From the NCBI RefSeq assembly GCF_020740795.1, contig NC_067282.1:128397132-128461131 (forward strand): a stretch of 64,000 nt of DNA. The letters are read 5' to 3'. Every line of letters begins with the position of its first letter. The stretch's first letter is position 1. Positions 41,002-52,189 of the stretch are shown piece after piece. The notes under the pieces were generated by a model, which searched no databases, was not told the origin of the DNA, and was given only the letters and a program-made list of their open reading frames with translations. Made by a program: the position numbers and the translations under genes. The DNA comes from Apus apus. Taxonomy: Eukaryota > Chordata > Aves > Apodiformes > Apodidae.

Positions 41002-43031
41002 TATTTAAAATTGTTAGCATATATCAAGGGTTAAAACAAACCAGGGGTTTATTAGACTCAGTGCATTACTTGGGAAAACACACTGGATTCAGTCAGCCTG
41101 CTTTCTCCTGCAGATAAACCCGAATCAATGGATCTTCCTCTGTGGCTTTAACAGCACCTGAACACTTCTGGCCCTCCATGGAGGTGAATTAATGTACTCA
41201 ATTTCTTTCCTCTGGCCTGAACGTTCTTCTGGACTGGTTTACCTTTGTCAGTCAGTCAGCCTGGTTTCTTGAGGACCATTTTCCCCTGCTTTTCTTTTTC
41301 CATATGTGTGGCAGGTGCTGTGGCTCAAAGATAAAAATACTTCTGTGGTTGAAGGGATTCCCTTTTCCTGTTTCACCCCTTTCCTCACACCCTCCCATCA
41401 TGTTCAACAGCCGAATCCCTCTTGGTTACAGGCACTCAATGTCTGGTGTAACTATCCTGTTCAACAATGTGGGGGAAAGAATGGGTGCTAATGTGCTGTT
41501 GCTGGAAGGCAGGAAGGATTGGTTTGGGTCAGGTAAGGACAGACGTTTTTTAAAGCTGCTAGAGTGATGGCACCATAGAGTTGCACCCTCAGAAACACCA
41601 ACACATGAAACAAAAAGATGCCTCACATTTTCCCTTTTAACTCCATTTTATGCCTGCTAAATCCATAATAAATCACCTCAACAACAGGCAACCACCTTGG
41701 ATGCCTTTTGCATTAGTGCCTGCAATCAATCCAGTCCCCAAACTATTGCCTTGCCAGTTTTCTGATTTGTCTTTGCTGTGACCAATCTTTCAGCAGGACA
41801 CTTCCCTTCTGGTTCTGTCCAACACTCTCACTCTGCACTCTCAGCTACTCCTGTGCTCCCTGCAAAACCACTGTCCCAAGAAACAGGCTGCATTTCTAAA
41901 GAAATAACACGCCAGCAGTCCTCATTATTTTCTCTTTATCTTCCTGAGATACATTTTGCTTGACAGCAGATGAAATAATGGATCTTTGCATATTCCTTTT
42001 TCTGCAGTCTTAAAAAGGAAATGGTACAGGAGGTCAGGTGCTTCACGTAACCATCATTGCTGTGACATTTCTTCTATGGCTGACAACTCTACAAGCACTT
42101 TTGAGTGGAATTTAGGCAGAAGTCACTGCCACATAAAATCCTCTCTGTACTTTTGCCTTTAGATGGAGCACAGTTCTTTTAACAATATCCCCATCGTTCC
42201 TTGCCTACAGCAGCAGTTGCTGAGACACCCTACAGCAGAACCATGTCACATACCCCAGTAAGTTATTTTAATTGACTAAGCAGCTTTTTTTATCTCTGGA
42301 TAAATTTCTAGAATGCTAATTATACTTTCAATTCTGTCTTTACATTAGGTTAAAACCTTTCCCTTGTGCTGTCTGTCAGAGCACACTCCTGGGGAAGGAC
42401 AAAAGGAAGTAGGAGAGAACATCCCAGCAGCAAAAGGTTCAGGAAAGAAGACAACAAACCCCAAAATCTATCCATGTCACATCAAACGATTTGTGCTAAG
42501 AAAACAAACTTTCAGGTTAGGGCACATGAAACAAAGCCAAGCTGCCACAACTCAGTAAGGACTCTTCTGTGTTTACCCAATCTGCAAGCGTGCACTAGCT
42601 TCATGAAGGGAGCCAGGGTTAAAGCAGCCAGGGTTACCCTGAGCCCCAGGGTAGGAACATGAAAACACTCATGTTCTGCAGAGCAGAGAAGGTGCTGATT
42701 TTTTCTTTTGTGCTGGAATACTTAGAAGGTTTCAAAGCAAGACTAGAGTTGCTCTAAAATGCCAACACAGAAGCTTTAGAGCATTTTCTAAAAATATTTT
42801 GCACACTTCTAGGTAACTGCTCATTGGCTGATGTCCAGACAAAGCACTAAGATGGCAAACATTGATGTCTGCAGGACTTGACTTCCTCTTCTTGATGCAG
42901 GCAGTGACATTGGAATAATCAGACACAGTCTTTTTAGTACATGGTTCCATGATTGCTGTCACTGCCACGATTTTGGTTGTTGTTTTTTTTTAATGTGATG
43001 GCCCACATGAAACCATGTTTGCTGAAATAAT

Positions 43032-43222
43032 TTAGGGACACAAGTGTACCCTGTTCTTTCTGCTTCAGCCATGGCAGTGGACACCATGGAAGCAAGGAGA
43101 AGCCATGAACCCCAACCGTGGAAGCAGAGAGCAGCCAACAGTGTCCTAAATGGGAAGCAGCAAGTGTCTCCATCCAAAGAAAGAGGTGCAGAAAAAGAAG
43201 ACCCTGGGCATAAGGATTCTGA
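43032..43222 (+). repeat. Segment duplicated at 49926-50117 (copy A side)
   Basis: About 190 bases near-identical to 49926-50117, starting at TTAGGGACACAAGTGTACCC and ending at AAGGAT. Both copies carry an ATG in good context (CAGCCATGGCA), but the frame stops soon in both and differs between copies because of a small indel, so coding is not supported. In copy A it lies about 80 bases before the exon-4-like segment; in copy B it lies about 1.1 kb before exon 1, so copy A has lost the DNA between. Confidence 0.85.
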
Positions 43223-43303
43223 TTTAAAACTAGTGTTATGGTTTGAGGTGGCACAAGCTAAATTTATGGTATTACTATGGGGACCTAGAGAGAGAGTGTT
43301 TAG

Positions 43304-45433
43304 GAGAGTATTAAAGGATTCAGCACCCTCATGAGCATCAGCCTACAAAAACTGTGTCTTCACCTGGAGAAAAGGAGGGATACCCTTGGACAGTACAGAG
43401 CAAAACTTGCAGAAAGGCAAATACTTTTCATCTTCTAGGCCAATTATTACTGCTTTTGAAATTAGGGTTACAGGAAGGAACAATTACATAGTCAGCCCCC
43501 CTCCCTGCTTGTTAATTTACTGACAGTAAGTGATAGCATATTAAATAGAGCATACAAATGCTTCATACATTTACCCCCAGATATATAATTATCTATAGTG
43601 TCACACATGTGGCGAGTACCTGGATCAGCTGTACAGGGCAAAGGCACAAATGGGTGATTCACTGTGTGTGTACTTTCTTGAGATAGAAAACCTGGGGCTT
43701 TCATACAAATTCTATTTAGAATCAAGATTTATGGAAGAGAATAGCAGTGTCACTCGCTGTGCTTACACATAAGCAGCTAAAACACCCTCTCTCCTTTCCC
43801 CGTAATGGAAATACAAATCCAACAATGATAATAATACAAAAAACACATACTGAGCCAGCACTGGTCAGAGAAATTGTACTCGTTGAGAGCAGTGTTGGCC
43901 TTTGTGATTAGAATCATTGTGTTGTCTGTGTCCTGTGTGCATTTGGTTGGTGTTAAATTATTATTATATCCCCAAGTTGAGTCTGGTTTGCCCGGGACCT
44001 TGATTGGTGAAGAACCCTCCTTGTCCTTTGTCTCAACCCATCAGCTTCTGGTTGGCCTTTGTCCTCCCCCTCCCACAGTGGGGTGAGGGGAGGGGAGTGG
44101 GGGGCAGTTGAGTGAGTGGCCACCTGGCTGTTTTTTTGTTGTCCTCTTAGGCCCAAACCACAACTAAGACTTGACATGTGAAACCAAGCTCCACTCATGA
44201 AGAACTGTGTATGAAGTGGGAGACTGGGCTTTCAAAACACCACAGCATTTGTCGATATGAAAAATGCCATTTTATTTCCTCAGAAACAAAACAGACAGAG
44301 CTGGAAGAGAACCACCATTGCAAAGAAGTTAAGTGAAAGAAATGGATTTGCAAGGAGAAAAGGAATTCCCCCAGGAGAGCAACAGGCCAAGGTATTTTGA
44401 GGAAACGGCTTCTTCCTTCTTCCTGACTAAGCTGTTAGATGACTTAGCACCACCTAGTTCATTTCTGCTCTTCGTATCAGATATGGACTGTCCATATTTG
44501 CATTGGACTCTCCACAAAGAACTTCATCTTGTCTTGCAGTCCTCTGCAGTCTGTCAGATTTGGAGGAACAGCGCAACGTTCTTCTCCAAGTTTGTGTTTT
44601 CACTTTCAGGAATTCACACTTCAGACTCCAAAGGAAAACCAAGTTACCAACAATGAGGTGCAAGGACCAAGAATGGAGCTGCTTCTTCAGAACCACGAAG
44701 ACCTGCCTATGTCACCTACCGCAGCGTCACCGTCACCCAGGAACCAAAGAGCAACGGATCTACTGGTGGATTCCAGCTTGAAATGGAGGGCTCGTCACAT
44801 GCCCAAAGATGCCTGTCTGGGTTGTGCTGCTTTCAGCTTGGTCCCTGGAGCTGAACAGCAAGCTACTTCTGACTAAATACGGGCCAGAGCAAACTGGACC
44901 CAGCATCATTTTCATAAGTAGGTGGCAGCAATTCGCCAAGAAGTTTAGTGGTAGCTCGTTTCCATCATCAAGAAGGTGATTTCATCTTGCCAGTTTCAGT
45001 CACCTCTCTTGAGCAGGGCTGAACTTCCATCTCCAGGTGCCTCCCTGTCTCCGTTTCCAATACAAGGAACCTGCTTTTGACAGAGCAGCCCCTGCTTTCT
45101 GATGAATGAAGTTCTGTGAACTGGATCCCAACATCACTGCTTTGTCTTTGGGACCAGTAGTTGTGGGGCTTTTTCTTTGCATGTTTGCTTGGAGGAAAGG
45201 TGGGCAGATTGGTATAGAGACCACAGAGAGAAGATGCTGGATGTGAAGAATACATCTTCTCCAGTTCCCAGGTGGAAAAAGGAGAGGGCATTTTGCCCTA
45301 AGAATAACCACTGCCATTCTTGCCCCCTTTCTTTCCAGCAGTACCTCAGCCTTCTGGTGAGAAAAGCTCCAAACAGAAGGTCCAGCCTGACACAAAGAGA
45401 GGATCTGGGACCCAGAAGGAAAAAAAAAATATG
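43304..45433 (+). pseudogene. ZC3H11A-like copy A, decayed partial gene
   Basis: Four exons of copy B are recognisable here: exon 4-like (43304-43416), exon 5-like (44284-44391), exon 6-like (44610-44632) and exon 7-like (45339-45433). Relative to copy B, exon 4 has a TAA at 43312-43314 and internal indels, exon 5 has a TGA at 44334-44336, the exon 6 donor has changed from GT to GG, and exon 7 carries an A-run with a net 5-nt length change. Introns stay very similar to copies B and C. Exons 1-3 and 8-9 are absent: upstream sequence is deleted, and similarity ends near 45525 before the RING gene. This is a pseudogene of the copy B type. Confidence 0.8.
43920..44170 (+). mobile_element. LTR-like interspersed repeat (3' part) in copy A
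   Basis: Near-identical to the end of the element at 62180-63165 in copy C: an ATTATTATTAT run, CCCCAAGTTGAGTCTG, the CTTGATTGGTGAAGAACC block, and GTGAGTGGCCACCTGGCTG. Sequences of this type recur in bird genomes as LTRs of ERVL-like elements; I assign the class from memory of such repeats. It sits between exon 4-like and exon 5-like sequences, the same intron as in copy C. Confidence 0.6.
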
Positions 45434-46128
45434 GTAATACCTCCATGTTGGGTATAAACTGAACGTGTCCAGATGATTGTGCAATGAAGACTCTGGATTA
45501 ACGGAACGAGGCTGGAATGACCACACACCAGAGCAGGAGCAGTTTCAGAGGCCTTTTACTCTCCACAGCAACAGCAAAGCAAAGGATAAAAGTTTGGGCA
45601 GAGACTGAGAGGCAGACTGACAGGAAGGAGATGTGAATCTTGCTCAGGGAAGAACCAAACCGCGTCCTCCCTTGTTCCCCACGTGTGACTTTACAGCTTT
45701 GCCTCAGATGTTCTTCCCTTGCTGCATGTCCCTGGCTTTTGGTCATTCTCGGAATAGAATCGGTTTTGGAGGAGAGCTCTTCCTACATCCTTCTGTAACC
45801 CCTGTCGGCAGGGCTGCTGGGGCAGCCTGGGCCTGAGCAAGGGACTGTGATGCCACCGGTGGATGGGCTGTGATGTCACCAAGCCATGGAATGTCGGCAG
45901 GTGCTTCTACCCAGGCACAGCAGGCACAGCAGCTGGCTCCTGCCTTCACTCTTGCTGAGCAGTTGGCGAGGCAGGAGCGTTGAGAGAGGTCTTGGTGCTG
46001 GTGTTGGGATCGAGGAGCTGTTCCTGGCACCCTTTGGTCCTCGACTCCGGAGCTGTGCAAGGAGCATCTCCAGCCCTGCCAGCTTCAGGCAGCCGAGGCA
46101 TCCGGGAGGAGAGCTGGCAGCAGCAGAG

Positions 46129-46253
46129 GTGAGCTGTGCAGGGATCCCTTGCCCTGGGCAGCTGAGAGGGTTTCTTCCCTCGTGAGGGAGCTGGGCATGT
46201 CCTCCAGCCCTCCCCAGGCCAGCCCCTGAGCGTGGCCTCTCTTCCTTTCCCAG
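46129..46253 (+). other. Short 5' UTR intron of the RING gene
   Basis: The sequence GCAGCAGAG/GTGAGCTG and the acceptor TTCCTTTCCCAG/CG bound 125 bases just upstream of the start codon. Both signals match the consensus well. The first exon (about 45950-46128) would be noncoding. Confidence 0.65.
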
Positions 46254-47349
46254 CGTGACGCCCGCTGCTGCAGCCCCAGAGAGAAGGAGCTGCTGGTCAT
46301 CCCCAGCTGTGCCCAGCCCGGCGCAGCCAGAGGAGAGCATGGCCACGGAGCTGGAGGAGCGCTGCCCCATCTGCCTGGACAGCTGGGAGGAGGCCAGCTA
46401 TGTGATGCCATGCCACCACCAATTCTGCTACCCCTGCATCCTGCGGTGGGCTGAGAGCAAGCCCGAGTGCCCCCTCTGCAAGAGGAGGATCGTCTCCATC
46501 GTGCACTCGGTGCAGGCGGATGATGACTTTGAGGAGGAGCTCATCCCAGCAGCAAGGGCACCACCAGCTGTAGTCCCCCAGGAGGCAGGAGGAGCTCCAG
46601 GGCACCCGGCTGCCCACAGCCCTGCGGCAGCCCAGCAGCAGCAGCAGCCCGTGCCAGGGGTGCCCAGGGCTCCTCTGGGCGGCCTCCAGCCACGCACCTG
46701 GGCCTCCCTTTTCCGGGATCACCCCGCCCTCCTCCAGCTCCTCCTGCCCTGGGTGCGTCAGGAGCTGGGGATGATTTTTGGGAGCCGCCGAGCGCTGGCA
46801 GATGTCGTGGAGGACCTCCTCATCCCCCTCCTGGTGCTGTTTGGGCTGGATGAAGATCTCCTGGTCCAGCTGCTGGGGGCCTCGCTCCAGAGCCACGCGG
46901 CGACGTTCGTGCGCCAGCTGATCGACGTCGTCGTGCGGCGCTGCAGCCTGGAGGCCCACCGCCTGCTGGGCCTGGAGGAGCCCCGTGCTGCCGGGGCACG
47001 GGAGGGCAGCCCCGGGCCTGCCCCTCGTCCTGCTGCCCCCCATGGGGGGTCTCCTGCCCCGGGCCCAGCCCCCTCTGACAGCCTGGCTGCAGCTGAGCAA
47101 GAGGAACCTGCCAGCGCCTCAGCTGCTGCCCTTCCCCAGGGGCCCCGCAGCGCCCCCGACGCCCCCGTTCCCCCCCACGGGGAGCAGGAGGAGCCCCGAG
47201 AAGATGCGGGGCAGGCTGGGGCAGGACCCTCCGCTCCCAGCAGGGACAGAGACCACCCCCTCAGGGGCCAGAGGCGAGCCCCAAAGAGGAGCGCCAGCGG
47301 CTGCCAGCCCCCTGCCCAGCCCCCCAAGAGGCCACCCCGGCCCTGCTGA
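46254..47349 (+). CDS. Topors-like RING finger E3 ubiquitin ligase (coding exon)
   Basis: The ATG at 46339 starts a 336-residue protein ending at TGA 47347-47349; 46254-46338 is 5' UTR after a CTTTCCCAG acceptor. Residues 9-47 form a complete C3HC4 RING (C9, C12, C25, H27, C30, C33, C44, C47), and the following SIVHSVQADDDFEEEL is the extension seen after the RING of TOPORS. A short poly-Gln and Pro-rich linker lead to a Leu-rich helical region (about residues 125-215, LLPWVRQELG to VVRRCSLEAH) and a Pro/Arg-rich tail containing KRSASG. The RING should recruit a ubiquitin E2; full TOPORS also acts in SUMO transfer and is several times longer. The gene lies inside the ZC3H11A-like array, just after decayed copy A. 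It looks intact and expressed-type; the substrate is unknown. Confidence 0.85.
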
Positions 47350-47487
47350 GACCAGGAGCGCAGCCCGGCACCTCCCTGCTGACATGGCCCTGCTCGGGGG
47401 ACATGGGGGGCAGGGCTGGGAGGGTCGAGGTTCTAGTCCTGGGGTTATAGGTGAACCAGGAATTTAATTTGCGGATCAAACGGGAAT

Positions 47488-47921
47488 GTGTGTGGCTGGG
47501 TGTGAAGCTGCAATGTTTGTTAAATGTTTGTAGTTATGTTCTGTTATGTAACGGTTAATGTTGGGAGTTATACCTTGTTATTTAAGGCTAAATGCTGACG
47601 TAGAGAGAACTGTAAGTTATGTAACATCTGGATGGACTGTGCAAGTCCCGGAGAGCAGCAACAACAACGCAGAGAATGGAATTTTCCGAGAGAGAGGCAG
47701 ACCCCCTCTCCGAAACGTCGGGAAAAGGATGGAATTTTCCGAGAGGGGTGGACCCCCCGAACGGCGGGAAAAAGAAGTGTAGGAAAGGGACCCGCGCGGA
47801 GCCGCATGCGCGCCGCTGGCAGAGCACAGACTGCCCGGCCGCCCAGCGCTGTTTGCTCACCTGCCTCAAATAAACTGATTCATTTCTGAACTCTTTTTCT
47901 GGCTGGTTATTGCCGATCACA
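47488..47921 (+). mobile_element. Solo LTR-like retroviral element
   Basis: About 430 bases starting near TGTGTGGC and ending near CGATCACA have the anatomy of a retroviral LTR: an enhancer-like internal repeat, a TATTTAAG box near 47579, and AATAAA at 47869-47874 followed by a T-rich U5-like segment. No gag, pol or env follows, so it would be a solo LTR. The borders are approximate. It lies 140 bases after the RING gene stop and may supply that gene's polyadenylation signal. Confidence 0.55.
47678..47740 (+). promoter_or_regulatory. Two perfect NF-kB-type sites in the LTR
   Basis: The palindrome GGAATTTTCC occurs at 47678-47687 and again at 47731-47740, each within a repeated unit of about 50 bases that continues with CGAGAG and a run of C. 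The motif satisfies the GGRRNNYYCC consensus. Tandem kB sites are a known feature of some retroviral enhancers; binding here is inferred. Confidence 0.6.
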
Positions 47922-47949
47922 CTGGTGTTTAGGTCGAGGTTGCAGTCCC

Positions 47950-48257
47950 TGGTGCTCAGGCTGCAGGGTTAAGGGTTCAGGGTGAGCAGTGGCTCATGGC
48001 TCTGGGGCCATGAGCGAAGGGTCTCTCACCTACTGTCTGGGGTTAAACGCGGAGGGTCAAGGGGCGAGGGCTGATGGTCCCACACAGCCGTAGGTCTCTG
48101 TTTCCGCGTGTCCCCTTCTCCTCCCTGGGCCATCCAAGCTGCTGCCGCGGAGCTGCCAACCCGCGCCTCTCCCTCCCGGGCTCTCTCCTCGCTCCCCTCC
48201 GGGAAGGCAGAGCGTTCCCCGGGAGCAGCTCTCGCTCCCCAGCTCGCCCGCACTTCC

Positions 48258-48310
<53 letters not shown>

Positions 48311-49100
48311 CCCGCCGGGAGCCCCGGGACGCCCGTGTCGGGGTCGGCCGGCGGGAAGGGGCAGCGCTGCCGCTCTGCAGCAGCTCCCAGCCCGGCTGGG
48401 CTCGGCGCCGGGCTGGCCCCGTCCGGCAGCCGCTGGCGGGGCCGCTGGGCCGGCCAGGCCTTTCCTCCGGCGGGCGGTGCTGCGGGGCCGGGGGCCCTGT
48501 CCCCGGGCTGTGGCTGCGGGGCCCCGCCCGGGAAAGCCCGGGGCTGCCTCCGGCCGGACAGCTGCCTCCTGCGCGGGCTGCCCCGGGCTCGGCCCTGCCA
48601 GCGGCCAGGCAGGGCGGGGGGGGCCCGGGCAGAGAGAGGCTGCGGGGCGAGATGCCGGCCCTGGGGCCTCCCTGGGCTGCGGGGGGACAGCCCGTCTGAG
48701 CAGGGGCTGCGGGGCATGGGCGGGGGCATCTCTGCTGCCGCCCCTCAGCACAGCCTCCCTGCTGCCCGCACCCGCTGCCTGCGGGCTCGCTGCTCTCGCA
48801 CAGCCTCGCTCCTCTCTCCAGCGGCTCCCCCGGCAGGTTCCTGCCCCTCCGGAACGGAAGGCTGGGAGCCCCGAGGCGCTGCCCGCCTGGCTGCTTGGAG
48901 GGGCTGCCACGGGCTCTGCGGGGCCGGGCCAAGATGTCCAGCAGCTTCCAGCCCTGCAGGCCCGCTTCTTGCTCTGGCTGCTCCTGCCCCTGACGGGCCA
49001 GTATTTGTGGCCCTCGTCTGCTTCCCTGGCTTGTCCTTCCCTCTGCGTCCCGGGCAGCTGTGGGGCTGATGGAGCCGAGGGAGACTTTTCTCCACGTTTC
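47950..49100. promoter_or_regulatory. Second CpG island
   Basis: GC- and CpG-rich sequence with long overlapping ORFs on both strands (up to 380 codons), as expected from a lack of A/T-rich stop codons. No frame shows a recognisable domain, so no gene is called. It could be the promoter of the ZC3H11A-like copy B, whose first located exon starts 2.1 kb downstream on the plus strand, but no first exon could be identified. Confidence 0.5.
48261..48308. repeat. (CTG)16 trinucleotide repeat
   Basis: Sixteen uninterrupted CTG units (CAG on the minus strand) in the CpG island. In overlapping frames it gives poly-Leu or poly-Ala (plus strand) and poly-Gln or poly-Ser (minus strand). None of these frames is otherwise supported. 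Confidence 0.98.
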
Positions 49101-49925
49101 TCCCTTCACAGCTGTGGGCAGCGCTCCCCGCCTCCATCCCGGGGAGCAGCTTCTTTCTGGACGGAGGGGCAGTGGTTCCTGCAGAAATCTCTCGGTGCCA
49201 GTGCAAAGTCCCTCCGGTGCCAGGCAGGCCGTGTGTTCCGTTGCCCTTAGTCTAGGGCCCCACTTGGGTTTCAGACACCTTGATGGGCTCCTGGAGAGAC
49301 TTGAAGACTTCCCTTCATTTCAGCCTCTTCCTGCTTCTCCCACCACGTGGCTGTAGCCGCCCTGGAGCCAGCTTTGTACCAGGGCTGCCCATGGAGTCCC
49401 TGGCACCTGTTTTTCATTTACATGTCGGTCACCCTTCCCACAGGGAGGCCAATGCCCTACAGAACAGGGCTGCTCTGGTGATCAGTTCGTCCGGCCCAGT
49501 GCTGGGGTTTGTTGCTTGCTGTGTTTTTTCCCCCACAGAACCACCAGTCGGTTGCACTTCTGGTGGTGCTATGAACCACTAGTCCTCTTCCGTGACTTCC
49601 ACCTTGTACCCACCTCTCTTCTCTTTGGCTTCACCTGTCTCCTTTTTACTCTTCAAGGGTGGCATCCTTCTCTGTGGAGCTTGTGGCTCCTTTTCCTCCC
49701 TGTGCTTCCTGTTGGTTTTACTCCTGAGTTCCCAGGTTTTGATCTAACAGTGCTCTCAAGTGTTCATCTCCAAGGTCCTGATGTCACTCAGGGGTGTCGA
49801 TGGGACCCCATGTCCGGGGAATACCAGGACACCTTACCATTTTCCAGGACGCAAACTTGCTTTTCCCCCCAGCTATTTTTTAGTTCAGAGGCAGCCTAGG
49901 ACATGCACAGGAGCCGAGGTGTTCC

Positions 49926-50117
49926 TTAGGGACACAAGTGTACCCTGCTCTTTCTGCTTCAGCCATGGCAGTGGACACCATGGAAGCAAGGAGAAGCCAT
50001 GGACCCAACCGTGGAAGCAGAGAGCAGCCAACAGTGTCCTAAACGGGAAGGAGCAAGTGTCTCCATCCAAAGAAAGAGGTACAGAAAAAGAAGACCCTGG
50101 GCACAAGGATCCTGCTG
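49926..50117 (+). repeat. Segment duplicated at 43032-43222 (copy B side)
   Basis: Near-identical counterpart of 43032-43222. It lies 1.1 kb upstream of copy B exon 1 and probably marks the left part of the duplicated unit. The stretch 49100-51220 around it holds no other recognisable feature. Confidence 0.85.
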
Positions 50118-51220
50118 AAAATGAACAACAGCCCAGGCAGGAGGTTTGTCTTTGTGGTGTGCAAGATTTGTTTCTGAGACCAGAGTTCCCGTGGCAAGCA
50201 GTCGGGTGTTCTTGAAGCCCCGCCCAATGGGTTTGAAGCCTTCTAGGCTCAAGAAACTCCAGAATGGGAGACCCTTGGCAACGGCGCCATTTCCTGTGCT
50301 TGACTCTGAGGCCATGGAGGGAGAGGAGGATGTTCCAGCTGGACAGGTCACCTAGCGCCCACCATGCTGATAGCATCAGCTGGAGGAGCTGTTGGCAACC
50401 GTGGAACCTGGAACTGCAACATTCTGAACCAAAGGCTGGGACTGCCTTTGGTTGAAGGAGCCCAGAGAAGGTACCAGCGCCTCCCTTCCAGGGTGTTTCT
50501 CTGTCAGTGGGGTTTTCTTTCAACACAGCAGCAGAGCTAAGGTTCTGCAGGTCGAGCTTTTGGAAGAAAACTGCTGCTTTCAGAGCAAGATGACGCTTTG
50601 CCTGAATGTTGACAGCTTTGATGTTTCTGTGTGTGTTGTGCCAGTGTTCAGAGAGGGGAGGAGAAGTGTGAGGAGCAGAAATGGCTGCAGCTGGGAGCGC
50701 CCACTCGTACCATTTTTATTGCCCCCACGCACAGGTAAATACTGCGGCTTGGAGAGGGGCTTGTGTCCTTGGTTTTCTTGAGATATCCACGCTGAAAGGG
50801 AGGTGTACAGGAAGAGGTTGATATGTCCCTCTGGGTCACGGCACCATCTCTAGATCATAGATCTGAGTTGTGGAAGTGGAGAGAAGAGCTGATGGTCATC
50901 TGAACCATGGACAGGTTCTGCTGTGACTGGGACTCTGACTACAGTCCCAGAGGGGCGTGTTGTGGAGATGCTGCTCCTAGACCCAGCTGTTAGTGTCTGC
51001 AGCTAGGTCTGCTGGGAGGTGGTGTGAGCAGTGTCAGGGCAGTCATCTCAGAGCATCAGTTCCCACACTTGTAGTCGTTCAGATTTTCTGGGCAGTCTTC
51101 CTGGCTTTGGGTTCTTACTCCTCATTTTCCCATTGGTGAAGGGGAGGAGAGCACCAGTGTAAGGTTTGCACTCGTCCGTCAGATTTCCCTGCGGACTGAC
51201 CCGCTTATCCCATTGTGCAG

Positions 51221-51344
51221 CAGCAGAACAGCACCATCTCCTGTGTCTGGGAAACAAGGCCCTCTGGCTGTCTGAGGATCAGCTGTTCCTTCCATCACAG
51301 CAAACCCCGCTACATCAATGGGCTTTTTTTGCCGCCCAGTAACA
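51221..51344 (+). CDS. ZC3H11A-like copy B, exon 1 located (third CCCH zinc finger)
   Basis: Bounded by CATTGTGCAG and AACA/GTGAGT, phase 0 to phase 1, 124 nt. It encodes ISCVWETRPSGCLRISCSFHH followed by GLFLPPSN. The Cys-x8-Cys-x4-Cys-x3-His spacing, and the FHH and GLFLPPS blocks, match the third CCCH finger of ZC3H11A, a TREX-associated nuclear mRNA-export protein. All four metal ligands are present. The preceding exons with fingers 1-2 and the start codon were not found between 47 and 51 kb; they may be lost or too diverged. Confidence 0.8.
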
Positions 51345-52030
51345 GTGAGTACAAATGTTTCCTCCCCCCTTCGTTCCTCAGAGTCAGTAAATACCCCGAC
51401 ACGTCCTTCCAGTGCTTCCTTCCAGTGCTGACATCACCTACGTGATGGTCAATAAATGGGCTGTGTCAAACCCATCAGGTAGGATCTGCTTTCCCAGCAA
51501 GTTCAAGGCAAAGAAAGGAACTCTGCTCCACGGCATCTGAGTAGGGTTGCCAAAGGAAGGTTTTAGCCATCACCTTACGGATCTTCCCGACTGTGAGGGA
51601 CACGGAAGATGGAGGCACAGACGGGAATTTAGGTTGCCAAGATCCACAGAGCAAAACTGTTGCTTGACTTGGGAATTTGCTGGCTTCAATCTCTCTGGTA
51701 GTGACCCTGGTTAGTAGGCAGGTAATGGCTGAAGAGAACTGAGAAGCCGTGTGTGTGGCGAAGGGGGGAGGTTTGGTAGGGCCACCAGCAGCAGTGTCTG
51801 TGGAGAGGGCGCAAGGCTCATCTGTGGATGAGACACCCCTGGCACAGATCACATCAGGTGACAGTGCTGTGTGTGCAGGTGTAGTTCCAGTTTGTTGTTC
51901 TGAACACCTTTGTCAGGACTGAACATTGGGTGCAGGCCCCTGAAGTGCAGTGACAACGTGCGAGGCAGTGCAAGTACTTCTGGAAAAAACTCCGCTCCTC
52001 ATAAAAGAAATGCAATGTTCTTTCCTGCAG

Positions 52031-52189
52031 ATACCCCATTGCAACAGGCTGTCCAAGAAGGGACTCTGCATCCAGCCCAAGGTCGAGAATCACCCAGAAA
52101 TCAACATCATTTCCTACCAATTCACCCTCCAGTCATTATAAACCTCAATGATGACGATGATGAAGAGGACGATGAAGAGGAAGAGAACT
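52031..52189 (+). CDS. ZC3H11A-like copy B, exon 2 (PPVIIN acidic segment)
   Basis: The acceptor CTTTCCTGCAG joins the previous exon in phase 1, and the donor ACT/GTGAGC ends in phase 1 (159 nt). The key block HPPVIINLNDDDDEEDDEEE corresponds to the ZC3H11A segment in which HPPVVIN is followed by an acidic run. A hydrophobic VII(N)L core followed by Asp/Glu also fits a SUMO-interaction motif, which is inference. An alternative donor at 52250 (GCAAG/GTACTT) would shift the downstream frame into an early stop, so the first donor is preferred. Confidence 0.8.

Larger units (their letters stand above)
23800..43030. other. Gene-poor stretch, no supported gene
   Basis: About 19 kb with no conserved ORF, no convincing exon series and no RNA gene that I can recognise. 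Apart from four CR1 fragments listed separately it holds short simple repeats (AT-rich repeat at about 40972-41001) and a short tandem duplication near 38.1 kb. A minus-strand stretch at 27.9-28.75 kb has two 88-97 codon frames but no recognisable product. Confidence 0.5.

Noticed and set aside
48026..49250. ORFs of 228-380 codons around the (CTG)16 repeat, one with a poly-Leu run resembling a signal peptide
   Set aside because: The poly-Leu comes from the CTG repeat in one frame only, and equally long ORFs exist in other frames and on the other strand. No domain follows.
50146..50215. Possible degenerate CCCH fingers 1-2 upstream of copy B exon 1 (EVCLCGVQDLFLR)
   Set aside because: Only a few residues can be matched, the Cys/His ligands are not conserved in spacing, and no flanking splice sites give the needed phase.
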